Below are positions 1-9,490 of a DNA stretch of 64,000 nt, piece by piece. The DNA comes from Marinobacter maroccanus. Its GTDB lineage: Bacteria > Pseudomonadota > Gammaproteobacteria > Pseudomonadales > Oleiphilaceae. Each line of letters begins with the position of its first letter. Positions within the stretch are counted from its first letter, which is position 1. The notes beneath the pieces are model-generated. The model saw only the letters and a list, made by a program, of their open reading frames with translations. It was not told the DNA's origin and did not search any database. Both the position numbers and the translations under genes were made by a program. The DNA is taken from positions 1 through 64,000 of the forward strand of contig NZ_PSSX01000004.1 of NCBI RefSeq assembly GCF_002933275.1. Reading direction: 5' to 3'.

Positions 1-113
1 TGGAGGGAATGAACAACAAGATCAAGGTGATCAAGCGGATGGCTTATGGCTACCGGGACAACGATTACTTCTTCCTAAAGATAAAAGCAGCGTTTCCCGG
101 TAAAGCGCGATGA
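1..113 (+). CDS. IS transposase, C-terminal end (ISL3-like), cut by window edge
   Basis: The frame starting at base 3 is open to a TGA at 111-113 and encodes the last 36 residues of a protein. The segment EGMNNKIKVIKRMAYGYRD followed by FFLKIKAAFPG resembles the C-terminus of ISL3-family (IS204/IS1001/IS1165) transposases, where the catalytic Glu region reads EGxNxKIKxIKR. This suggests an insertion sequence lies mostly left of the window and ends close to base 113-139, just past the 3' end of the neighbouring minus-strand gene. I could not delimit the terminal inverted repeat, because its partner lies outside the window. Family assignment is by motif memory only. Confidence 0.7.
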   Translation, partial: EGMNNKIKVIKRMAYGYRDNDYFFLKIKAAFPGKAR

Positions 114-139
114 ACCTTTTTTTGGCACTAAACCAGGCT

Positions 140-1429
140 TCAAAGCAAAGGCGGCAGAGGGATCTCCACTCCGTTCACGTCCAGCATCAGGTCTTTCATA
201 CTGGCATCAAGCACCAGCCGGTCGCCTTGCTGAACCAGCAGCCCCTGTTTGATCAGAGGCGCCAGCTGCAGCTGGAATTCGGGATACTCCTCCGCGAGCG
301 CAAGTGGCAGGCTAAGGTCCATTTCGCCGGTCAGCCGCTGCATCACCATCAGCATCTCGCCCTTCTGATCCGCTGTCAGCTCCGGGTGGGAAATACTTGC
401 ACTGCCCTCCACCACACCTTCCGGAGTGGTGACGGTCAGTTCCGGGAAACCAACCGAGAAGCCGGCAGCGGCGAGGTCACGCAGGGCCGTGTTTACCTGC
501 TGCATGGCGGCCATCTGCTGTTCGACCTGCTGTGGACCACCAGAGGCCTGGCTCAGGGCCAGGGCCTGCAGCGATGACAGGCTTTCGGTAAGCCCGCTCC
601 AGGCCGCCACATCCAGCCCTGACAAAGCGAACACCAGCCGTTGAGGGCCATACCGCTCATTGGCCGTTGCAACGCCGGCAACCTCGAAAGCCATTCGCGA
701 ATCCAGGCGTTCGCCATCATTGACTGGCTCACTGCTGCTGCGTACCGAAATCTCCTGGAGCGTGAAGGGCGCGTCCGCAACCGGTGTCACCGCAACCGAG
801 TCCACCACAATCTCGCCGGAGCCGGTCCAGACCTCACCCGTGAGATGGCTCATGGTCTGCTCGAGGCGGAAGTCACTGACCCGAATATCCACATCCGGAC
901 CAGACAGGGTTAAGGCCGGCCAGACCATCAGAGCATCCGCTTGCGAGCCTGCATCACTGATCTCGATTCTTGCCAGACCGCCACTCGAAGCCAGGCTTTC
1001 CCCGGTATCCGCGTCAGTGATGCTCACCTCAGGCGCTTCGAGCTCAAGTACTGCAGTGCCCCAGAGCCGGGTTTCCAGAGTCAGCCTTGGCTCCTCGCCG
1101 GAAGACCAGTCCAGATCCCCTGAAGACCAGCCTCCCTCGGGCTCAAAATCCATCAGGCTGCCGGTCACCCCATGGGTCACCGTGGCACGATAGGCAAACT
1201 GTCGGGACTCTCCGGTTTCCGGATTCCTCAGGTTGACCGAACCATTGAGCCGGGCACCGAGAATGCCCCTCTGGTAGTTTTCGGTTTCCATGCGAAGAAA
1301 CGGTTGGGCACTGTTCACCTCGGCCGTTGCCTGCTGCCACTGCTGCTCAGTGACGTACCCTACGACCCAGGGCAGGCCACCGGCCACAGCCAGCACACCG
1401 GCGCCGGCAATCATCCATTTGGCATTCAA
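140..1429 (-). CDS. DUF945 (YdgA-like) family protein
   Basis: A 429-residue protein with an N-terminal hydrophobic segment (residues about 4-25), which is a signal anchor or signal peptide. The rest is beta-rich and ends in a proline/leucine tail (IPLPPLL). The spacing of an early QRG motif (NYQRGILGARL) and a conserved VTHG followed by a VxGSxxxP-like region match DUF945/YdgA, a family of periplasm-exposed proteins of unknown function. The start is read as TTG at 1429, because GGAGA lies 6 bases upstream; an in-frame ATG follows at 1414. It sits 21 bases downstream of ppk on the same strand and is probably co-transcribed with it. No specific function can be assigned. Confidence 0.75.
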   Translation of the reverse strand: MNAKWMIAGAGVLAVAGGLPWVVGYVTEQQWQQATAEVNSAQPFLRMETENYQRGILGARLNGSVNLRNPETGESRQFAYRATVTHGVTGSLMDFEPEGGWSSGDLDWSSGEEPRLTLETRLWGTAVLELEAPEVSITDADTGESLASSGGLARIEISDAGSQADALMVWPALTLSGPDVDIRVSDFRLEQTMSHLTGEVWTGSGEIVVDSVAVTPVADAPFTLQEISVRSSSEPVNDGERLDSRMAFEVAGVATANERYGPQRLVFALSGLDVAAWSGLTESLSSLQALALSQASGGPQQVEQQMAAMQQVNTALRDLAAAGFSVGFPELTVTTPEGVVEGSASISHPELTADQKGEMLMVMQRLTGEMDLSLPLALAEEYPEFQLQLAPLIKQGLLVQQGDRLVLDASMKDLMLDVNGVEIPLPPLL

Positions 1430-1450
1430 ACGCGTTCTCCAGTTGAGGAA

Positions 1451-3592
1451 TCAGGTCTTTCCGGTCAGCCTTTCCAGCAGTACCAGCTGGGAGGCCAGGC
1501 GCTCTTCGTCGTCACCGGGCTGGTTCTGGATATAGCTGCCGTCCGGTTGCAAGACCCAGGACTGGCAATTATCGGCCAGATAGGTATCCAGATCTTCCCT
1601 GACCCTGGCAGCGAGCTCAGGATCATCCAGGGGAAAAGCGGTTTCAACACGGCTAAGCAGGTTCCGCTCCATACCATCGGCGCTGGAACAATAAACATCC
1701 GGGCGGCCATTGTTGCCGAAGTAGTAGACCCGGGTATGCTCAAGGAAACGTCCGATGATGGACCTTACCCGAATATTCTCGGAGAGGCCCGGCACTTCGG
1801 GACGCAAACAGCAGATACCGCGGATAATCAGATCGATTTTCACGCCCGCCTGGGAGGCCCGGTAAAGCGCCTTGATCAGCTGGATCTCGGTGAGCGCATT
1901 GAACTTGAAGATAATCCGGCCTTTTTCGCCATAGCTGGCTTCACGCTCAATCAGGCTGAGCAGGCGCGAGTGCAGGGTGAATGGCGAATGGAAAAGCTTT
2001 TTGATCTTCAGAGCCTTGCCCATGCCCGTCAACTGCTGGAACAGCTTGTTGACGTCGTCGCCGATGGACTCGTCACAGGTCATGAAGCTGTAATCGGTGT
2101 ACAGGCGGGCATTACCCGCGTGATAGTTACCGGTGCCCAGGTGGACATAACGACGCAGCCGCCCCTCTTCGCGACGGACGATCAGGATCATCTTGGCGTG
2201 GGTCTTGTAGCCGACCACGCCGTACACCACGATCACCCCGGCCTCCTGCAGCCGGCTGGCCAGCTCCAGGTTTTCAGCCTCGCTGAAACGGGCCCGAAGC
2301 TCGATAACGGCAGTAACCTCTTTGCCACGGCGTGCGGCATCTGCCAGGGCTTCCACGATTTCCGAATCGGCCCCGGTGCGGTAGAGGGTCTGCCGTATTG
2401 CCAGAACCTGGGGATCCTTGGCGGCCTGGCGCAGCAGATCCACCACCGGGCTGAAATTCTCATAGGGATGCAGCAACAGAATCGGGCGCTTGCGGATTGC
2501 GTCGAACATCGATTCCTTGCTGCGAATCTGCTTGGGAATCGACGGCGAAAAGCCAGAATAGGTCAGATCCGGCCGGTCCACCAGCCCACCGACCGCCATC
2601 AGCCGGGTCAGGTTGACCGGGCCATGCACCTGGTAAAGATCCCGCTCGGTCAGACCGAACTCCTTGAGCAGGAACTGCACCAGCTCCTCCGGGCAGTTGT
2701 CAGCAACCTCCAGGCGCACCCCATCACCAAACCGGCGGCTGAGCAGCTCACCACGAAGGGCCGAGGCAAGATCTTCCAGGTCATCCTCGAGTTCAAGGTC
2801 GGCGTTACGTGTCAGCCGGAATTGATAGCAGCCTTTCACTTCCATGCCTGGGAAAAGTTCATCGGCGTGGGCGTGGATCATGGACGACAGGAAAACGAGG
2901 TTCTCGCCACCGTTGCAGACATCATCAGGCAGCCGCACCAGACGCGGAAGGGAGCGGGGCGCCGGCACAATCGCCATGCCGGTTTCCCGGCCGAAGGCAT
3001 CCTTGCCATCCAGTTCAACAATAAAGTTCAGGCTCTTGTTGACCAGGCGTGGAAACGGATGTGACGGATCCAGTCCGATGGGGCTGACCACCGGCAGGAT
3101 TTCCTCTTCAAAATAGGTGCGCACCCACTCCGCCTGCTCCGGCGTCCACTCCCGACGACGGACGAAATGAATGTTCTCCTGCTCCATCTCGGGAATCAGG
3201 ACATTGTTGATTATGTCGTACTGCTCCCGGATATACTCGTGGGCAACACGGCTGATCTCCGCCAGGGCCTGGTCCGGCATCATGCCATCGGCACCAACGG
3301 TTTCCCGGCCGTATTTCATCTGCTGCCGAAGACCCGCAACACGAATCTCGAAGAACTCGTCCATGTTGCTGCTGAAGATGCAGCAGAAAATCAGACGGTT
3401 GATCAACGGGTGAGTCGTGTCCAGCGCCTGCTTGAGTACCCGGTAATTAAACTGGAGCTGGCTCAGTTCCCGGTTAAAGTAGTTTTCATTGGCATCCAGG
3501 TTGATCTCTTCACCAACCGGGGGCACATCTACCGGCGCAGGCACACTCCGGTCATCCCCTGCCGTCTGATTCTTCGCCGTTTCCGTTGTCAT
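1451..3592 (-). CDS. ppk1: Polyphosphate kinase 1
   Basis: A 713-residue PPK1, close to the usual length of about 690-740. It reversibly polymerises the gamma-phosphate of ATP into inorganic polyphosphate, normally as an inner-membrane-associated oligomer. The N-terminal domain holds NRELSQLQFNYRVL (about 40-53) and SSNMDEFFEIRVAGL (74-88), typical of the family. The phospholipase-D-like C-terminal half contains KTHAKM, whose His466 corresponds to the autophosphorylated His of the E. coli enzyme, and HLGTGNYH at 484-491. GAGGA precedes the ATG. It lies 70 bases downstream of hemB on the same strand; hemB-ppk adjacency is also seen in Pseudomonas. It is one of four phosphate-related loci in the window. 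Confidence 0.95.
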   Translation of the reverse strand: MTTETAKNQTAGDDRSVPAPVDVPPVGEEINLDANENYFNRELSQLQFNYRVLKQALDTTHPLINRLIFCCIFSSNMDEFFEIRVAGLRQQMKYGRETVGADGMMPDQALAEISRVAHEYIREQYDIINNVLIPEMEQENIHFVRRREWTPEQAEWVRTYFEEEILPVVSPIGLDPSHPFPRLVNKSLNFIVELDGKDAFGRETGMAIVPAPRSLPRLVRLPDDVCNGGENLVFLSSMIHAHADELFPGMEVKGCYQFRLTRNADLELEDDLEDLASALRGELLSRRFGDGVRLEVADNCPEELVQFLLKEFGLTERDLYQVHGPVNLTRLMAVGGLVDRPDLTYSGFSPSIPKQIRSKESMFDAIRKRPILLLHPYENFSPVVDLLRQAAKDPQVLAIRQTLYRTGADSEIVEALADAARRGKEVTAVIELRARFSEAENLELASRLQEAGVIVVYGVVGYKTHAKMILIVRREEGRLRRYVHLGTGNYHAGNARLYTDYSFMTCDESIGDDVNKLFQQLTGMGKALKIKKLFHSPFTLHSRLLSLIEREASYGEKGRIIFKFNALTEIQLIKALYRASQAGVKIDLIIRGICCLRPEVPGLSENIRVRSIIGRFLEHTRVYYFGNNGRPDVYCSSADGMERNLLSRVETAFPLDDPELAARVREDLDTYLADNCQSWVLQPDGSYIQNQPGDDEERLASQLVLLERLTGKT

Positions 3593-3643
3593 GATTCCTC
3601 GATTCCAGTGTGTTCGCCACTGCTGGCAAATGGCGTGTTTGGC

Positions 3644-4681
<1,038 letters not shown>

Positions 4682-4804
4682 CTAAACAAAAAGTCTGATG
4701 GATCGTCGCGGCACTCGCCGGGCGCCCTTTGCGCCATCATACACGGCCAACGCCGCTGGTTGCAGACTCCCTCAGCAGGATAAAGCGATTAAATGACAGG
4801 CTGA

Positions 4805-5827
4805 TTACCGGATCGAATCCAACGCTTGGGCACGAATCCGTTCGGTTTCATTGAAGTGGCGGGCTCTGAGCCGCTGCAGCGCTTTCTGGCGTTCCGGCTC
4901 GGCCAGCCCCGAGGACAACAACCGGTCCCGCTCCTGGGCGTAGGCCTGCCAGCGGCGATTCCATTCCTCTTGCTCCTCCTCAAGCCGGGCCAGCCTGTCC
5001 GCCGCAGCATCACCAAAAGCCTCCTGACGCCAGGCCGCAAGCGCCCGGGGATCATCCGCCAGCTCCTGGCGTACCTGTTCATAGTCCGCAAACCGGCGAG
5101 TTTCCTCCCTGGCCTTCCGGAGAGGTTCCGGCAGAGAAGACTCGGCCTGGCGCAGTGCCTCGGCCTTCTGCTCTTCAGTCAGACTGTCATCGCTTGTGAT
5201 TCTGAGCTTTTCAATCTGGAAACGGTCCACTGCCTCATCGTCGGCAAAGAAAGCGTCGGCAGTATCGGCATCCAGCCAGGTCCGGCGCAGGGCCTGGATC
5301 TCTGCCATCCTCCGTTGCATTTCCCTGGCGCCAAGTCCGGACACCTCTCCGTAGCTCTGTTCCAGATCAGAAACAGCCAGCTTGTATTCCAGGTAGTTTC
5401 CAAGGGTTGCCAGGGCCTGGGATCTCGCCGGCTCTTCCAGGGCCGACAGAGCCGTCTCAATGCGCGCCACCAACTGTTGCAGCGATTCCTCTCCCAGAGC
5501 TGACAGGAAATACTCGAACAGCTGCCGCAGATGGGGGGTCGGGATGAGATTGCCGAGCCGGTCCGTCCGGGCCCAACCGTCCGGGACTGACGTGCCTGCC
5601 AGCGAGGCTGGCAACTGTTCGGGAACACGGACTGAAGAGGCCTTGTTGACGAGCTCGGACGGCGCAGCAGCGCCCTCCTCCTGGCTTACGGATATCGGGG
5701 GCTCGTCAACCGGCGCCGAAGCAACCGGGTCGTCAACGGCGACCCGGTCTGCAGTCATCATCCAGAAGCTGCCGACAGCTGCTATGATCAGTAGCAAAAC
5801 AAGGAAAAGACGGATGCGGGGCTTCAT
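4805..5827 (-). CDS. lifO: Lipase secretion chaperone (LifO/Lif family)
   Basis: A 340-residue protein with an N-terminal membrane anchor (residues about 5-25), then a Pro/Ala/Ser-rich linker, then a long helical domain. The segment RQLFEYFLSALGEE matches the Lif signature RxxFDYxLSAxGE. The helical C-terminal half carries many Arg/Glu/Ala repeats, as in foldases that wrap around secreted lipases in the periplasm. The family needs a partner lipase, usually encoded directly upstream; none is present within the neighbouring 5 kb on either side. The ATG at 5827 is preferred over a GTG two codons upstream. No strong ribosome-binding site was seen. The lipase is presumably encoded elsewhere. Confidence 0.85.
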   Translation of the reverse strand: MKPRIRLFLVLLLIIAAVGSFWMMTADRVAVDDPVASAPVDEPPISVSQEEGAAAPSELVNKASSVRVPEQLPASLAGTSVPDGWARTDRLGNLIPTPHLRQLFEYFLSALGEESLQQLVARIETALSALEEPARSQALATLGNYLEYKLAVSDLEQSYGEVSGLGAREMQRRMAEIQALRRTWLDADTADAFFADDEAVDRFQIEKLRITSDDSLTEEQKAEALRQAESSLPEPLRKAREETRRFADYEQVRQELADDPRALAAWRQEAFGDAAADRLARLEEEQEEWNRRWQAYAQERDRLLSSGLAEPERQKALQRLRARHFNETERIRAQALDSIR

Positions 5828-5985
5828 TACCACAGAGGGGTCCGGATTATCGGGTGACTGGCGATTTGCCCAGGCTAACGGCGCAAAATGATAATGAAAG
5901 AGGATAAACGACGCTGACAGGTCATACCGAGACAGGGATCAAAAACGGAGCCGGGGCGGAGCGCCCCGGACTGCCGTCTGTACGT

Positions 5986-6207
5986 TCAGAGGGAGCGGTT
6001 GTTAAAACCCACTTCCACCTTGCGCGGTGTATCAGAACGGAAGGAAGTATCCACTTCCTGGATCTTTCCGCCCTGGCTCAGGAACGCTTCGATGTCTGCC
6101 TGCAACTGTGCACGAACGCGGGCACGGCCGGCTATGGAATGGTTGTCGTCATTGTCGCTGGTCCAGCTTCCGGACTGCTCCAGGTTGCTTTCGTCGAATT
6201 CACTCAT
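5986..6207 (-). CDS. Small SutA-like acidic protein
   Basis: A 73-residue protein with a disordered, acidic N-terminus (SEFDESNLEQSGSWTSDNDD), a short helical middle (RARVRAQLQADIEAFLSQGG) and a basic tail. The stretch IEAFLSQGGKIQEVD closely resembles MEEFLSRGGKVQEIE of Pseudomonas SutA, a small RNA-polymerase-binding protein that supports transcription during slow growth. Resemblance outside that stretch is low, so only the central motif supports the call. GGAGA lies 7 bases before the ATG. It is monocistronic and diverges from the tetR gene across 272 bases. Confidence 0.6.
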   Translation of the reverse strand: MSEFDESNLEQSGSWTSDNDDNHSIAGRARVRAQLQADIEAFLSQGGKIQEVDTSFRSDTPRKVEVGFNNRSL

Positions 6208-6446
6208 AATCTTTTCTCCATCAACGAAAACAGATGGTCGAGTGCTGCGACCCCACAGGGAACCTCACTCCGTATCGACGAACGACCGCCTGCGGCTTCG
6301 TCTTGGCGTCTTTATAATCTGCTTTTTGTGACCACGCTATTTACTGGCAACGCCTTTTTTGTAATTTTTTGTAACTATCAACAAGTAATTGAATTGTATG
6401 CGGAAATTTTATAATCGCCTGTAGCTCAAAAAATTGACACAAGAAA

Positions 6447-6460
6447 TGAATAATGATTCA
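6447..6460. promoter_or_regulatory. Candidate TetR operator palindrome
   Basis: TGAAT-AATG-ATTCA is a perfect 5-bp-arm palindrome lying 19 bases before the tetR ATG and 7 bases after a consensus TTGACA (6434-6439). The position fits an autoregulatory operator overlapping the promoter of tetR and the acyl-CoA dehydrogenase gene. The -10 hexamer is not clear. This is an inference from position and symmetry only. Confidence 0.35.
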
Positions 6461-6479
6461 CTACTTATAGGGAGCCGGA

Positions 6480-7112
6480 ATGGCCTATCGAGAAACGGAG
6501 AAAATGCGCCAGCGTAAGGCCGAGGCGCGAAAACGGATCGTGGACTGCACCTATCAGTGCGTGGCCGAAGGCGGTTTCAGAAGCGCCCGGGTGACCCGTA
6601 TCGCCGGCTTGGCCGGCGTTGCCACAGGAACTATTTACCGGCATTTCGAATCCAGAGAAGACCTGTTCGCCGAAATTTTCCGACTGGCGACCCAACGGGA
6701 GGTCGACAAGGTCGCCGAAGCCCTGGCATCCGGCGGAAACGGCGCCGAACGGCTGGAGCGGGCGCTCAGACAATTCGCCGAGCGGGCACTGAAAGGTCCG
6801 CAAATGGCGTGGTCACTGATCGCCGAGCCGGTGGACCCGAAAGTTGAGGAGGAACGGCTGGCGTACCGCAAGGCCTACGCCAACCTGTTCGAGAAAGCGA
6901 TCCGCGAAGGCATTGAAGAAGAATGCATCCCGGATCAGGACGCTCGCCAGAGCAGTACATGCCTGGTCGGCGCCATCGCGGAAAGCCTGGTTGGCCCACT
7001 GTCACCAACACAGACCAGCCAGGAAAACAGCGCAACAGAAGACAACAATGACCCGCTGGTCAATTCCATCATCCGCTTTTGTATGCAGGGGTTGACCGGC
7101 ACCAGGAGGTAG
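6480..7112 (+). CDS. TetR/AcrR-family transcriptional regulator
   Basis: A 210-residue regulator. Residues about 10-60 form the TetR DNA-binding domain, with RKRIVDCTYQCVAEGGFRSARVT followed by the recognition helix region AGVATGTIYRHFESREDLFAEIF. The C-terminal ligand-binding domain is all-helical and not specific enough to name a ligand. The start has GGGAG 6 bases upstream. Its stop codon overlaps the ribosome-binding site of the next gene, an acyl-CoA dehydrogenase, so the two are co-transcribed and the regulator probably senses an acyl-CoA or related metabolite. That ligand is an inference from context. Confidence 0.9.
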   Translation: MAYRETEKMRQRKAEARKRIVDCTYQCVAEGGFRSARVTRIAGLAGVATGTIYRHFESREDLFAEIFRLATQREVDKVAEALASGGNGAERLERALRQFAERALKGPQMAWSLIAEPVDPKVEEERLAYRKAYANLFEKAIREGIEEECIPDQDARQSSTCLVGAIAESLVGPLSPTQTSQENSATEDNNDPLVNSIIRFCMQGLTGTRR

Positions 7113-7114
7113 CC

Positions 7115-8815
7115 ATGAACGCGCCGCAGCCCCGGCCAGAGATGCCATCAAACGACCAGGAAGACCGCTACCTGGCCACCACCCACGAGGTCTTCAATCA
7201 GCCGCCGGCCCTGGAGAGCTACAACCTGTTCGAACAGGATATTGCCCTGCAGGAAGCCGCCCTGCGGGAAGGTGCCGGTAAAGCCGCCGAGGACCTCAAG
7301 GCCTTCGGAGCCCTGGCCGGGGCCGCGGAAACCATTGACCTGGGGTTTCGCGCCAACGCCAACAAACCGGTGTTCAATACCCACGACCGGTATGGCCACC
7401 GCATTGATGAAGTGGACTTCCATCCGGCCTATCACGAGCTGATGCGCATCGCTTTCGACAACGGCCTGCACAGCAGTCCCTGGAGCCATCCCGGCCAGGG
7501 CGCCCACGTTGCCCGTGCTGCCAAGTACTACATGCACTCCCAGGTGGAGGCCGCCCACTGCTGCCCCGTGACCATGACTTTTGCCGCCATCCCGTCGATC
7601 CGGAAACAGCCGGAGCTGGCGGCGGACTGGGAGGCCCGGATACTGGCCGACAGCTACGATCCCCGTAATCTGCCGGACAGCCAGAAAACCTCGGTCACCA
7701 TTGGCATGGCCATGACCGAGAAACAGGGCGGCAGCGACGTTCGCGCCAACAGCACCAGAGCCTATCCGGTCGGCTCGGGAGGCCCCGGCCAGGCCTATGA
7801 GCTGGTGGGCCACAAATGGTTCGTCTCTGCCCCCATGTGCGACGCCTTCCTGGTACTGGCTCAGACACAGTCAGGACTGTCGTGCTTCCTGATGCCCCGC
7901 TGGCGCCCGGACGGCACCAAGAACCCCTGGCAGGTCCAGCGCCTGAAGAACAAGATGGGCAACGTTGCCAACGCCTCCAGCGAAGCCGAACTGCGCGGTG
8001 CCCTGGCCTGGATGGTGGGCGAGGAAGGCCGTGGTGTACCCACCATCATTGAAATGGTGGCCATGACCCGCTTCGACTGCATGATCGGCAGCTCCGCCGG
8101 CATGCGCCAGGCCATCGCCCAGGCCAGCCACCACTGCCGTCACCGCAGCGCCTTCGGCGCCCGCCTGATTGACCAGCCCCTGATGCAGAATGTCCTGGCT
8201 GATCTGGCCCTGGAAAGCGAGGCGGCACTGGCCTACACCATGCGCATCGCCCGCGCCCTGGACATCCAGGACAAGGAGCACGAACGCCTGCTGGCGCGCC
8301 TGGCCACCCCCGTCGGTAAGTACTGGATCTGCAAACGCACCCCGAACCACGCCTACGAAGCCATGGAATGCATCGGCGGCAGCGGCGTGATGGAAGACTG
8401 CATCATGCCGCGGCTGTTCCGGGAATCACCGGTCAACGCCATCTGGGAAGGCAGCGGCAACGTCCAGTGCCTGGACACCTTGCGCGCCCTGCAAAAAGAG
8501 CCGGAAACCCTCGACGCCTTCTTCAAGGAGGCCGCCGAAGCAAAAGGTGCAGATCGCCGCTTCGACCAGTTCCTGGCTCAGCTGCAACACGACTTCGCCG
8601 ACATCAGCGATTTCCAGTACCGTGCCCGCAACCTGGTCGACCGCATGGCCCTGGCCTTGCAGGGCTCCCTGCTGCTGCGCCACTCGGATACCGCTGTCGC
8701 CGACGCCTTCTGCGCCTCGAGACTGCAATCCAATGGCGGCATGAACTACGGCAACCTGCCCTCGGGCACCGATCCGGCAGCCATTATCAAACGGGCAACG
8801 CCTGTAGTAGGGTAA
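7115..8815 (+). CDS. AidB-like acyl-CoA dehydrogenase
   Basis: A 566-residue flavoprotein of the acyl-CoA dehydrogenase superfamily, AidB branch (about 540-600 residues). It contains TIGMAMTEKQGGSDVRAN (the FAD/substrate-binding AxTExxGGSD motif), LVGHKWFVSAPMCDAFLVLA, and YEAMECIGGSGVMEDCIMPRLFRESPVNAIWEGSGNV near the C-terminus. E. coli AidB binds DNA and isovaleryl-CoA; many homologues are simply acyl-CoA dehydrogenases. The start at 7115 has AGGAGG at 7104-7109, which overlaps the end of tetR. The TetR pairing suggests an inducible role in branched-chain or fatty acyl-CoA breakdown. The exact substrate cannot be read from the sequence. Confidence 0.88.
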   Translation: MNAPQPRPEMPSNDQEDRYLATTHEVFNQPPALESYNLFEQDIALQEAALREGAGKAAEDLKAFGALAGAAETIDLGFRANANKPVFNTHDRYGHRIDEVDFHPAYHELMRIAFDNGLHSSPWSHPGQGAHVARAAKYYMHSQVEAAHCCPVTMTFAAIPSIRKQPELAADWEARILADSYDPRNLPDSQKTSVTIGMAMTEKQGGSDVRANSTRAYPVGSGGPGQAYELVGHKWFVSAPMCDAFLVLAQTQSGLSCFLMPRWRPDGTKNPWQVQRLKNKMGNVANASSEAELRGALAWMVGEEGRGVPTIIEMVAMTRFDCMIGSSAGMRQAIAQASHHCRHRSAFGARLIDQPLMQNVLADLALESEAALAYTMRIARALDIQDKEHERLLARLATPVGKYWICKRTPNHAYEAMECIGGSGVMEDCIMPRLFRESPVNAIWEGSGNVQCLDTLRALQKEPETLDAFFKEAAEAKGADRRFDQFLAQLQHDFADISDFQYRARNLVDRMALALQGSLLLRHSDTAVADAFCASRLQSNGGMNYGNLPSGTDPAAIIKRATPVVG

Positions 8816-8837
8816 GTGGTCGCTGTTAGACAGATCT

Positions 8838-8921
8838 GTCGGATTACGCCTTCGGCTAATCCGACCTACGGTTAACTTTTACCCGGACAGTAGGTCGGAT
8901 TAGGCGAAGCCGTAATCCGAC
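8838..8921. repeat. Inverted pair of REP elements (BIME-like)
   Basis: Two 32-base units, 8838-8869 and 8890-8921, face each other across 20 bases. Reversed, one matches the other at 30 of 32 positions. Each unit is itself a hairpin: stem GTCGGATTA/TAATCCGAC, plus an inner GCC/GGC pairing in the loop. Each has the tetranucleotide GTAG at its foot, the hallmark of REPs mobilised by RAYT (TnpA-REP) transposases. The pair lies between the AidB-like gene and the DUF503 gene. No RAYT gene is in the window. It could also act as a transcript-stabilising 3' hairpin. Confidence 0.85.
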
Positions 8922-8957
8922 ATCTTTTCCGCCCATTTCAAGCCTGGCGAACCAAAC

Positions 8958-9302
8958 ATGTCAGAAGCCCTGAGAAAACTCCTGAGGGAAGGCCAAAAGC
9001 CCCAGCAGCCGGTTATCACACCCCACGTGGGCGTACTGACCCTGCACTTCCAGCTCTACGGCTGCGACGACCTCAAAGCCAAGCGCAAGGTCTTCACAGC
9101 CCTGAAAGCCGTCTGGGGCAAAGAACCCGACCTGGCCGTTGCCGAAACCGCCGACCAGGAGGCCCTAGACTGCGCCACCTGGACCATAGCCGCCCTGGGC
9201 ACCTCCTCCCAGCAGATCACCCAACGGCTGGACCAGATTGAAAAAGCCATCGAAGAACGCGTGGATGCTGCCATACTGGACATACACCGGGAAATACTCT
9301 GA
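8958..9302 (+). CDS. DUF503-family protein (YlxP-like)
   Basis: A 114-residue protein. Residues about 22-100 fit DUF503: the opening HVGVLTLHFQLYGCDDLKAKR matches the family pattern GVLxxxLxxPxxxSLKxKR, and LAVAETADQEALDCATWTIA matches its second strand-helix pair. Family members are small, RNA- or ribosome-associated by context in Firmicutes, but without a settled function. The N-terminal 20 residues (SEALRKLLREGQKPQQP) form an extension not typical of the short Firmicutes versions. No good ribosome-binding site is visible. It is probably monocistronic. Confidence 0.75.
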   Translation: MSEALRKLLREGQKPQQPVITPHVGVLTLHFQLYGCDDLKAKRKVFTALKAVWGKEPDLAVAETADQEALDCATWTIAALGTSSQQITQRLDQIEKAIEERVDAAILDIHREIL

Positions 9303-9490
9303 CCGGAAACCCCGGGCAGGGGCCGTGTGGCGTAAGCTGTCGCCAGGCCGTATACTACGCCCCCTCAGGGATGCCAGTGCGCCTGCCAGCGGCAGGTGAC
9401 CAGAAATTAATGCCGGACTTATGTGCCGGCCGTATCCGCAGGGCATCCGGAACCGGCCCTTCGGATGACCACTGATTGTGAGTGGCGCCT

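Noticed and set aside
1172..3064. A 630-codon plus-strand open frame across ppk1
   Set aside because: It is antisense to the clearly coding ppk1 and DUF945 and arises from high-GC codon bias; its translation has no family features.
8816..8957. The repeats as a CRISPR array
   Set aside because: There are only two units in opposite orientation with a 20-base gap, and each is a REP-type hairpin; no cas genes are present.
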